From: Asterias rubens
Taxonomy: Eukaryota; Echinodermata; Asteroidea; Forcipulatida; Asteriidae
Length of the DNA: 64,000 bases
NCBI RefSeq assembly: GCF_902459465.1
Contig: NC_047065.1
Location: 11,456,170 to 11,520,169 of the forward strand
Direction of reading: 5' to 3'
Position 1 is the first letter of the stretch. Each line of letters opens with the position of its first letter. Positions 56,301-64,000 of the stretch are shown piece by piece. The position numbers and the translations under genes are program-made. The notes beneath the pieces are model-generated. The model saw only the letters and a program-made list of their open reading frames with translations. It ran no database searches and was not told the origin of the DNA.

Positions 56301-59300
56301 ACCAAGTGAATAGAATAGCAACAACAGACTGTTGTTAACAGTACACGTACAATGTACGCAACCTTCAATCATTGTCAATACTCCAGATAATACGTTTCGG
56401 ACACTGAGAAATTCACGTACTATGTACGTAGGCACTTAATAACAGTTTATTTGCAAAACATGATTACAGGCGGTGTAACAATGGAATGGATATTCCATAA
56501 CAACTGTTTCAAGGCCTGTGTACAATGAACAGCATGTGACCTTTACAAAATGCACCCCAGATAGTTCTATTACAACAGTTTAATATCAGAAGTGACTTGA
56601 GCCATTAGATTGGGTCAAATCAGCTTGTCTGGAATTCCTGAGGTTCATCTGTACACAGTCAAGAAATGCACAGTGACATTTAGGACAGCCCTTTCATTAG
56701 TGTTTGGTCAGAATGCTAGTTCACCCTGTACACAGAACAGTACAGGGGCCAATTTCATAGCTTTACTGTTTAAAGACAGTGGACACTATTGGTAATTGTC
56801 AAAGACCAGTCTTCTCACTTGCTGTATCTCATCATAATATATGCATGAAATAACAAACCTGTGAAAACTTGAGCTCAATCGGTCATCGAAGTTGCGAGAT
56901 AATAATGAAAGAAAAAACACCCTTGTCACACGAAGTTGTGTGCTTTCTGATGCTTGATTTCGAGACCTCAAATTCTAAACTTGAGGTCTCAAAATCCAAT
57001 TCCTGGAAAATAACTTCTTTCTCAAAAACTACTCATCCCCATTTCTCGTTATCAAGTAAAGTTTTATGCTGAAAATACTACATGTACTCAGCATATAATC
57101 TCTCTCCAAAGCAAACATTTAGTGGCACGTGGGATACAATGTACCAGTCACAACTATTGTAATTTTGGCTGGTAACCTGTTTCTGTAAAGCAATACTTGG
57201 CTGTGATAGCAAGTTTTTTGTGCTGACAGGCTTTATGAAATTGAGCACTGAGCCCAATTGCATACATGTAGAGCCCTGAGCCCAATTGCATAGAGCCCTG
57301 AGCCCAATTGCATAGAGCCCTGAGCCCAATTGCATAGAGCCCTGAGCCCAATTGCATAGAGCCCTGAGCCCAATTGCATAGAGCCCTGAGCCCAATGGGA
57401 GACTTTCTGGGACGATAGAGGGCAGCAGACTTACCGGGTAAATCCATTGTTCTCAGAATTATGCGCATGTTCAGAACTACGTAAACAATGGAAATTTACC
57501 CGGTATGTCTGCTGCCGCCTAGCGTTGGAAAGTCTCCTATTGCATAGAGCCCTGAGCCCAATTGCATACATGTAGAGCCCTGAGCCCAATTGCATAGAGC
57601 CCTGAGCCCAATTGCATAGAGCCCTGAGCCCAATTGCATAGAGCCCTGAGCCCAATTGCATACATGTAGAGCCCTGAGCCCAATTGCATAGAGCCCTGAG
57701 CCCAATTGCATAGAGCCCTGAGCCCAAATGCATAGAGCCCTGAGCCCAATTGCATAGAGCCCTGAGCCCAATTGCATAGAGCACTGAGCCCAATTGCATA
57801 GAGCCCTGAGCCCAATTGCATAGAGCCCTGAGCCCAATTGCATAGAGCACTGAGCCCAATTGCATACATGTAGAGCCCTGAGCCCAATTGCATAGAGCAC
57901 TGAGCCCAATTGCATAGAGCACTGAGCCCAATTGCATAGAGCCCTGAGCCCAATTGCATAGAGCCCTGAGCCCAAATGCATAGAGCCCTGAGCCCAAATG
58001 CATAGAGCCCTGAGCCCAAATGCATAGAGCCCTGAGCCCAATTGCATACAGCCCTGAGCCCAAATGCATAGAGCCCTGACCCCAATTGCATAGAGCCCTG
58101 AGCCCAAATGCATAGAGCCCTGAGCCCAATTGCATAGAGCCCTGAGCCCAATTGCATAGAGCCCTGAGCCCAAATGCATAGAGCCCTGAGCCCAAACGCA
58201 TAGAGCCCTGAGCCCAAATGCATAGAGCCCTGAGCCCAATTGCATAGAGCCCTGAGCCCAATTGCATAGAGCCCTGAGCCCAATTGCATTAGAGCCCTGA
58301 GCCCAATTGCATAGAGCCCTTAGCCCAATTGCATAGAGCCCTGAGCCCAATTGCATACATGTAGAGCCCTGAGCCCAATTGCATAGAGCACTGAGCCCAA
58401 TTGCATAGAGCCCTGAGCCCAATTGCATAGAGCACTGAGCCCAATTGCATAGAGCACTGAGCCCAATTGCATAGAGCCCTGAGCCCAATTGCATAGAGCC
58501 CTGAGCCCAATTGCATAGAGCCCTGAGCCCAATTGCATACATGTAGAGCCCTGAGCCCAATTGCATAGAGCCCTGAGCCCAATTGCATAGAGCCCTGAGC
58601 CCAAATGCATAGAGCCCTGAGCCCAATTGCATACATGTAGAGCCCTGAGCCCAATTGCATAGAGCACTGAGCCCAATTGCATAGAGCCCTGAGCCCAATT
58701 GCATAGAGCACTGAGCCCAGTTGCATAGAGCCCTGAGCCCAATTGCATAGAGCCCTCAGCCCAATTGCATAGAGCCCTGAGCCCAATTGCATAGAGCCCT
58801 GAGCCCAATTGCATAGATCCCTGAGCCCAATTGCATAGAGCCCAATTGCATAGGGCCCTGAGCCCAATTGCATTAGAGCCCTGAGCCCAACTGCATCGAG
58901 TTCAAACTATGTGATGTGTTTGAACTTTAATGCAATTTTTTCTTATTTATGGATTCATCAGACCTCTGTCATTACACTTTACCATTAAGACATTTGGTTT
59001 TTAAATGTGAATTTTAAGGAACGGCATTTAATATATTGGTGTCGGACGTACATTTCACAGTGTCGGACGTACTTGTCCGAAATTGCATTCAAAAATAGGT
59101 AACAATCAGTTCAACTTTTCACTTTTGTTATAAAATAATGATTTAATCTACCAATTTGGTGTTGCCAAATCAGATTAAACCATTATTTGTTGAAAAAAGT
59201 GGTTTAATTGTCAAATTATACCACGTTTTGAGATCAATAGAAACAATGTGCATGTGTAATGCAACTTGTACATGATGTACATCCGTATCCTTATGCATTG

Positions 59301-62300
59301 CTGTGGCAACCAAAACTGGCAAAACACCCAAGTTTCAAAATGTTGCCTAACAATAAAAGATATGAGTCTGCAAAATAACATTTGGTCCAAATATATTGTA
59401 GATTGGACTTGTGTTTAAAAAAATTAAAGTTTAAAGTTCTTGGTGGGTAACTGTTGCCAAGGTCAGAGGTCACCAAGAATTTTGGTGTTAAATGTTTTGA
59501 TATTTTCTCTCAAGAACCAACTTTAGAGCATTGTCAACAGTTTACTAAATGAATAAGCGCTCTATCCTTGCTTGGGGGTTACCACATGTATAAATAAACT
59601 GCAAAAACCAAGCTTTTCTTCTATTAATGATAAGTACCAGTGGGTTTTGGATTTGGAAATTAAAATTTTCTGCGGATTAAAATTATTGTGTTTTTAGCAG
59701 CCAGTAGAAAAAAAGGGGAATGAAATACAATTGTTTTGAGGCAAGATTTGAGTGATTTGGGTGAGAGTTACCCTAGGTACCAATTTATAGCCTTGTATGA
59801 TATTTTAAAGGCATTCAAAAAGGCTTTCACATAATTATTTAGGAGGTGTCGGACGTACTGGTATCGGACGCACGAACAAAATGCACGTCCGACACCAGGA
59901 TTTTGTACGATTAAGAAGATTTTTTTAAAGAAATAATTCCATGGTTAGATAGAGGGCATCAATTGTGCTTTGTACTGTAAATTTGAAAATTTTCTGCCCA
60001 CGGTTGAAATAGGGAGATTAAAATATTCACTATTTTGGTGTCGGACGTACATCGAAAAAGTAAGTTTCCTAAAATATTGAATATCATAAAATTTTGAAAG
60101 AATTATTTTTTTTTGTTTCCATCATTGTGTTGTTACCATAGCAAACTTCAAACAGGTGCAAAACCAAAACAATCACTATTTAACCACAGTAAAAATTTTG
60201 ATTAATTTGGCAAAACATTATTTTTGAGCCAATTTCACTATTTTTAAAGTATTTTTTTCAGTCGAAAATAGCACTTGAGCCGCTGAATATTTTCAGTAAC
60301 AAATTATATTTTATTAAAATTCATACAATTAGCTACAAAATGATGCCTCATTTGCCACATTAGTGCCATTTTGAAATTTTGGCACTGAGGTTTTCATTTC
60401 TATGGAACTGCCCTGTAATCTCTTAGGCCAAATAAAATAAATAACATGTTGCTCGTCCCCGCCCGCTCCGATTTTAGAGGCCGCACCGATTTTGTATCAT
60501 AAGTTTTTATTGAGCAATTTCATCATCGTATTGTTATTTTCCCAAACACAAAGATCTTTTAAAAATCCCAATTTTCTTTGAAACATTTTCCCCGAAAGTC
60601 CCGAAACTTTTTTGATCTTTCGCACCACACACACAGAATAATCTAGGAGCAAAAGCAAGGACTCTTGGAAAGAAATTTTTTTAAATTGTATATCGAAATG
60701 GACACAGAACAATAGTTATGTACCTTTGCCAACTTTAAACAGAATTGGACATGCCGTACAAATACTGCTGCTGTCTTAACCATGGTTGCCATTTAAAAAA
60801 AAGTTACAACAAATTTGAAAAAAAAGAAATAACAAGGGCCTCCATCTTCAACTTTTCGATAAAAGTTCGGACGATCAATATTGTTATTTTGTTTTACTTT
60901 GCGTACAAGTTGTTTGACTTTTCAAAATGGTAAAAATATGACAATGTCATTTTGTCCATCAATTATATCGAAAAGCCTAAAAAAAGTAATAATTTAAAAA
61001 AATGCACCAAATACTTCTTTGGCTACCTTGTTACTATAAATTCTGACTCAAATTGTACAACTTTTTCGACAGATAACAAGTGGTACGTACATGTACTGTA
61101 TGACAATTTTAACAGATTTTTAATTGAAATTAACGGTTAAGGCTAAAAATGATTCTCAAAAAAGAGGAGGATGACTACCTTACTATACTATTTACTATTT
61201 TTTTTCAAGATGGCCGCTTAGTATTTCAAATCAAACAGGCCACCAATTCTTCAGTTTGAACCCATTGCAAACTTATTTTATACCTACAATATTTGTTGCA
61301 ACAGGACCTGTGTTAACACTAATACTGTATTATTAGTATAGGTTTTCTCAGTCGAATTTAACAAATAAGCAGCCAGTTTCATTTTCATGCGTTTGCATTA
61401 AAGCTGTTTTGCCTGTCCAGTTGTTACTGCGTTTCAAATTCAGAATGCGGCCATTCAATTTCGTTTTGAGTCGAGTCAAAATCCTTTAGCACTCAGTTCA
61501 ATTTAGCCTATCGTCATTCTTTTTCATGACAAACACGCCCCAAGAAGCGTCTGTGAATTTGAATGCTGTTTTGATGAATTGTTAAATTGAGAGATTATTT
61601 TGTTAAATCGAATGACGTAACATTACATTTGACTAATCATAACACGAAAGCGAATGGCCCTTTTCAGTAGCACTCAATTTCGCGCGAAATAAAATAGCTT
61701 GGTGGTTAAATTGGCTGCTCATTTGCCGAAATTGACCGAGAAAACCTATATTAACAGGGTTGGATAAATTGTAAAAAGATTTGCTGGTAGGCATTCACTA
61801 TTATTGTTTTATGAAACAGACAGTTACATATGTTCGAGAGCATCACGTTTTTAGATTCAGAACAAAACTCCTAGGCAAGTCCTTTTGAAAAGATTGAGTA
61901 AAGAAAAGGATGCGGCCCCAAAAAAGGATGCGGGCGGGGACGATCAACTGTTTGTTTATTTTTAGTTGGCCTAATTTATGTTTTCAAACAACTTTAAATT
62001 TTTTTTAAGTGCATCAACATTTGTTGTCTGCAGTTGTAAGGCCAGGGCGTTGTCAGTTGACAGCTCATATTAAGTGCGACCCTCATGTTACCATGGTTAC
62101 TGCACATGTATGATCTGTGAGTCCACACAACTGGAGATGTCAACATTCCTTTATGTTAAAAAATAAAAGGAGTTACACTGTACAGTTGCAATAATAACCC
62201 TCCTCCCGCTGTCGGGAGGAGGGCTACGTTAATCCATGGTTAATCCAACTGCAGACTACAGTGCCACAATTACTGTATTTATAAGAAAGGGGTATTGATT

Positions 62301-62637
62301 AAAAAATAAATAGGCTAGGCCTACATGTATTGTAATTAGTAAAGTCATAAATAAATCAGTCCGAGTCTATGAATATGATGATATATCATATATTAATAAT
62401 AATATTATTTATTATTAGGCCCTCTACAAACAACACTATTGACAAATGTGTTATTAACACTATTTTGCAACAACAAAATTCAAAAAGAAATCAACTACTT
62501 ACAATCTCAACAATCCGTAATATACCGGGAATAGACGTGATGTAACCCTTGTCAATAGTCAACGGTGGCGACTGCACTGTACTTGTGGTGGTTGTTGTCG
62601 TTGTCGTGTGACTGTCAGGAAAAGCTGGATCGTCCAT
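50400..62637 (-). CDS. MARVEL-domain four-span membrane protein, CMTM/plasmolipin-like (spliced)
   Basis: Four minus-strand exons with GT-AG borders, all phase 0: 62503-62637, 52437-52601, 51807-51920, 50400-50597 (stop 50400-50402), giving 203 residues. The order is MDDPAFPDSH, a run of eight Thr, the first membrane segment (ITSIPGILRIVEI joined to AVGLLYWILLAAA), a second (FPLFVGISCWMLTIGFFAIF), a third (INNLVWTVLHFIGACIVAG) and a fourth (VLGFALLFLYAVSTFFNF), then a Gly-rich tail, a second Thr run and PPPYTGP. Four helices with short loops and cytosolic ends fit the MARVEL fold of CKLF-like (CMTM) and plasmolipin proteins, which act in membrane microdomains and vesicle traffic. The subfamily is unresolved. 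The PPPY in the tail is a possible WW-domain ligand. Intron 1 (9.9 kb) carries the iterated-motif islands, F3 elements and the 22-bp array. Confidence 0.88.
50598..51806. other. MARVEL gene intron 3; C/A-biased block and F4 copy
   Basis: At 50783 a fragment of the 4618 foldback end appears (GTTGCCCCGGATCGGTCGAG). From about 50930 to 51175 the plus strand is rich in A and C with few G or T. An F4 copy is at about 51600-51750 (AAAAGCAAGGGTATTTTC ... TCAAGGACGCCAAGGC). Confidence 0.55.
51985..52030 (-). mobile_element. 3' fragment of the second SINE family
   Basis: TTGGTTTTACCCATACATCC then TGTGTGTTAACACTATACTC is the reversed SINE tail seen at 50100-50150. Another copy is at 52735-52800. Confidence 0.6.
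52075..52397. mobile_element. F1 copy 18, two fused partial copies
   Basis: TTTCAGATGCTTGATTTTGA ... GCTAATAATTATTTTCG is followed at once by a second internal segment (GAAAATTACTTCTTTCTCGG) and an end (GGTGTCCACTGCCTTT). It lies in intron 2 of the MARVEL gene. Confidence 0.75.
52735..52800 (-). mobile_element. 3' fragment of the second SINE family
   Basis: TTTTGGTTTAACCCATAGAC then ACCGATGTGTGCTAGCACAT and TACTCAGTACT, preceded by an (ATT)n run near 52717-52736. Confidence 0.6.
52801..53740. other. MARVEL gene intron 1, proximal part
   Basis: A short F1 remnant lies at about 53395-53440 (GTCGTTTCTCACAATGTTTT). Nothing else recognised. Confidence 0.4.
53741..54755. repeat. Iterated-motif island 1: GTAGCACGAGTTACC x6
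   Basis: The motif GTAGCACGAGTTACC occurs at about 53820, 53985, 54353, 54368, 54555 and 54727, always in the same orientation, in otherwise non-repetitive AT-rich sequence. Two copies overlap head to tail at 54353-54382. The island ends CCATGGAATTGCCC and abuts an F3 element. Confidence 0.95.
54761..55107. mobile_element. F3 element, short copy 2
   Basis: Ends GGGCCAAGTAAAAAAAA and TTTTTTTACTCGGCCT. The interior is nearly identical to 42650-42988, differing by small indels. Confidence 0.9.
55313..55710. mobile_element. F1 copy 19
   Basis: It runs from TTAAAGACAGTGGACACTAT to AGTGTCCACTGTCTTTA. A short duplication (CCAATAGCTGAATAGTGTCC) lies in the right end. Confidence 0.92.
55901..56121. 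mobile_element. 221-bp foldback, AATAGACCGTATTGAATA ends
   Basis: AATAGACCGTATTGAATA at the left and TATTCAATACGGTCTATT at the right are perfect inverted repeats of 18 bp. The interior carries CGCCATCTTG and a short (CA)n run. Confidence 0.88.
56122..56769. other. Unassigned MARVEL intron 1 sequence
   Basis: CACGTACAATGTACG and ACGTACTATGTACGT are small palindromes near 56343 and 56413. No exon was recognised. Confidence 0.35.
56770..57080. mobile_element. F1 copy 20, deleted right part
   Basis: It begins TTAAAGACAGTGGACACTAT. The segment containing GGCACTTCAGAGGGAGCCGT is missing and the end fades at AAGTTTTATGCTG. Confidence 0.85.
57100..57245. mobile_element. Diverged F2 half
   Basis: AATTTTGGCTGGTAACCTGT ... 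TTTGTGCTGACAGGCTTTAT then GAAATTGAGC resembles the right half of F2 and runs straight into the 22-bp array. Confidence 0.6.
57237..58895. repeat. 22-bp minisatellite in MARVEL intron 1
   Basis: About 65-70 units of CCCTGAGCCCAATTGCATAG plus AG, interrupted by F6 at 57397-57538. Recurrent variants are CACTGAG for CCCTGAG, CAAATGCAT for CAATTGCAT, and a 6-bp insertion making CATACATGTAGAG. Because 22 bp lacks a stop on the minus strand in all frames, frames of up to about 400 codons appear there, repeating a 22-residue peptide (MQLGSGLYAIGLRALCNWAQ + GS). There is no codon or start evidence for translation. Confidence 0.97.
57397..57538. mobile_element. F6 element, 142 bp, copy 2, inserted in the array
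   Basis: It runs from GGGAGACTTTCTGGGACGAT to GCGTTGGAAAGTCTCCT, inverted relative to 40360-40501. Flanking AT (57395-57396 and 57539-57540) is duplicated; removing the element and one AT restores an intact 22-bp unit. Confidence 0.95.
58896..60416. repeat. Iterated-motif island 2: TGTCGGACGTAC x6
   Basis: TGTCGGACGTAC is exact at 59040, 59061, 59847 and 60039. A variant TATCGGACGCAC is at 59862, and an inverted copy (CACGTCCGACACC) is at about 59884. The background is AT-rich and not otherwise repeated. The island ends CTATGGAACTGCCC and abuts a long F3 element, the same arrangement as island 1. Confidence 0.95.
60423..61976. mobile_element. F3 element, long 1.55-kb copy
   Basis: The left end TTAGGCCAAATAAAATAAAT with CGTCCCCGCCCGC pairs with the right end GCGGGCGGGGACGATCAA with TTTTTAGTTGGCCTAA. 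It is non-coding: short open frames inside have no domain. Another foldback is nested at 61337-61750. Confidence 0.85.
61337..61750. mobile_element. 414-bp foldback nested in the long F3 element
   Basis: TAGGTTTTCTCAGTCGAATT at the left and GACCGAGAAAACCTA at the right are inverted. Inner sequences AAATAAGCAGCCAG and TTGGCTGCTCATTTG also pair. It is flanked by TA on both sides, consistent with a TA-targeting (Tc1/mariner-type) insertion. Confidence 0.85.
62198..62224. other. GC-rich hairpin, 11-bp perfect stem
   Basis: CCCTCCTCCCG pairs with CGGGAGGAGGG around a 4-base loop (CTGT), in the AT-rich first intron about 280 bp below exon 1 of the MARVEL gene. Confidence 0.75.
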
Positions 62638-63435
62638 TTTTGCTGCTCACCGATTTTCAGCTGCGTCAGATTAACAATCCAATTTCAAATAAAGAAGACT
62701 TAGCAGGCAGGGGGCTTATAAAGTTGAGTGTAATTATACGTTTTTAATGTTTAGAGAATCGTTCACATTCGTCGAAATATCACTTGTTATGTCGGATAAT
62801 TTGATGTGTCGTCGTGTACACTTAAACAAACGGATGCAGCAGTAGTACATGTAGTTTAGGTTGAAGTCAGCACGAAATTTGATGCTGGCCAGAAAGTCGG
62901 TGCTTGCACCAGATTTCAAAGAACCTTGTCAACGACCGTCAATGACAGTACACTGTATTTTAAGTTTTACCTCGTTTTCATTTGCAATGTTTTCAATGGA
63001 AACGCAATCTTGGAAACATTTATTTCTTCAAATATATTAAGTCTTGTTGTTATCCCGAACCATGCACTATGGTCACCCCTAATTAATTTGTTCATTAGTT
63101 AGCTCAGCAGTTGACTATGATGCAAATAGCCGGGCCCGTTGTACAACACGCGAGTTATAAAAATAATGTATAGGCCTACGGACCATGTGAACTACAATAA
63201 GTTTGGCCTTGACATTCTATGGCTGCTCTGGCAGGCAAGCTACTGCACTGGTCCTATGTGAAAGTTGACATTTTTCTGTCACAATTTCCACATCAATCAA
63301 AGAGTTATGAAAGTAATAATCTTTACAAGTTTTGAGATGTATCCCCTTCATCATACCAAAAGTTGATAAAAATTATTGTACAGTGCAATCTCCATAAACT
63401 ATAAGATTTTATGTTTTCTGCCGTATAAGGCTTTG
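62638..63435 (-). promoter_or_regulatory. Upstream region of the MARVEL gene
   Basis: No TATA box is obvious on the minus strand close to the start. It contains no recognised repeat or gene. Promoter role by position only. Confidence 0.25.
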
Positions 63436-63439
63436 TTCA

Positions 63440-63682
63440 AATCGTTTTTGAGAAAGAGGTGATTTCTCACTAAAATAATAAAAGACTTCTAGCTAGTAGT
63501 CTTTTATTCCTATCTGAAAGCACACAGATAATTCGTCCAACAAGGGTGTTTTTCCTTCATCATTTTTTTCCCAACTCCGATGACCAATTGAGTTCAAATT
63601 TTCACGTTTGTTATTTTATGCATACATGTTGAGAAACACTGCATGGTCTGTGACAATTACCAGCAGTGTTCCCTTTAACTTT
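63440..63682. mobile_element. F1 copy 21, alternative stem, left end missing
   Basis: GTTTTTGAGAAAGAGGTGAT with AATAAAAGACTTCTAGCTAG and TAGTCTTTTATT, then GACCAATTGAGTTCAAAT and a worn end (GCAGTGTTCCCTTTA). It shares the AAAAGACTTCT stem with 37088-37462. Confidence 0.85.
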
Positions 63683-63733
63683 AAAAAAAAAAATTCAAAG
63701 TTAACTTTAGGCTCGCGTTGGAACTTCGCAAAA

Positions 63734-63926
63734 TTAATGGGTTATTATTATTTGCAATTGTTTAAATAGTTCCGCCAGCCGGGGGCTAGCTGTGGGGTAG
63801 CATTCAATAGCAATAAGTACACCATTGTGACTGAACAAGAAAACGATGTCGTCGACATTCAGTAATTCTTTCATACTGTCATTGACGGTTGTTGACACCA
63901 AATTTTGTACTAGCACAACATTAGTG
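63734..63926 (-). CDS. Possible terminal exon of an unidentified gene
   Basis: The minus strand has an acceptor-like ACGCAG just above 63926 and then an open frame of about 63 codons ending at TAA (63734-63736). The peptide includes LVQNLVSTTVNDSMKELL, VDDIVFLFSHNGVLIAIEC and RLAELFKQLQIIITH. It reads like a compact alpha/beta domain end, with balanced composition unlike the surrounding repeat-derived frames, but I do not recognise the family. The remainder of the gene would lie beyond 64000. It may also be chance. Confidence 0.3.
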
Positions 63927-64000
63927 CTGCGTTCAGGTCAACCTCGTCCCTGTGGTTTACTTTATTACAAACATTTATTGTTTACAACGGAATAACGGTC

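Noticed and set aside
57431..58873. Long minus-strand frames (up to about 400 codons) over the 22-bp array
   Set aside because: They arise because the 22-bp unit has no stop in any minus frame; three frames encode the same 22-residue peptide repeat. No independent coding evidence.

Overview
This is a eukaryotic, AT-rich, intron-rich and repeat-dense window. It is most likely from a marine invertebrate deuterostome, and I suspect an echinoderm, perhaps a sea star. The basis is spliced animal genes (BOLA3, a MARVEL four-span protein, a fibrinogen-domain lectin, a JmjC-like membrane protein), dozens of short foldback (MITE-like) elements, tRNA-derived SINEs, and the absence of any bacterial gene organisation. 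The species is inference; no marker here fixes it.

Genes. (1) 2854-3038, minus: a probable first coding exon with a strong start context and donor; family unknown. (2) 8920-17158, minus: BOLA3, a mitochondrial iron-sulfur cluster factor. Exons 2-4 are certain and exon 1 is tentative. (3) 22594-23556, minus: a complete single-exon secreted fibrinogen-related protein with a PAN-like N-terminal module and a TATA box inside a duplicated promoter. (4) 31813-37611, plus: a four-exon, 354-residue single-pass membrane protein with a JmjC/cupin-like 2-oxoglutarate oxygenase fold and an intact HxD...H set. (5) 50400-62637, minus: a four-exon, 203-residue MARVEL-domain protein (CMTM/plasmolipin-like) whose 9.9 kb first intron holds a 22-bp minisatellite. 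(6) 63734-63926, minus: a possible terminal exon of an unknown gene. The genes are unrelated in function and show no operon-like linkage. THAP-domain relics lie near 7.1 and 21.6 kb, and a truncated non-LTR retrotransposon tail lies at 28.9 kb.

Repeats dominate the rest. Names used here: F1 = GGCAGTGGACAC family (about 22 copies, 300-400 bp, terminal inverted repeats and a central hairpin); F2 = GGGCCCAATTTCATA foldbacks; F3 = AGGCCAAGTAAAA elements; F4 = AGGGCACCAAGGCA elements; F5 = GGACCCTTCCCATG foldbacks; F6 = 142-bp GGAGACTTTCC palindrome; F7 = about 1.67-kb element built from 320-bp subrepeats with GACCCAGGG cores; F8 = CGCCTGTCTGAAAC elements. Several are nested: F5 in F1 twice, F6 in the minisatellite, F1 in F2 in a SINE, and a foldback inside an F3 element.

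Most unusual structure: two AT-rich islands (53.8-54.75 kb and 59.0-60.05 kb), each carrying its own short motif repeated about six times; five tandem 8-bp-stem hairpins at 27.9 kb, with a sixth copy where another F7 copy ends; and two minisatellites (19 bp and 22 bp units) that both abut or resemble F2 ends. All family assignments come from reading the sequence; no alignment or database search was run.
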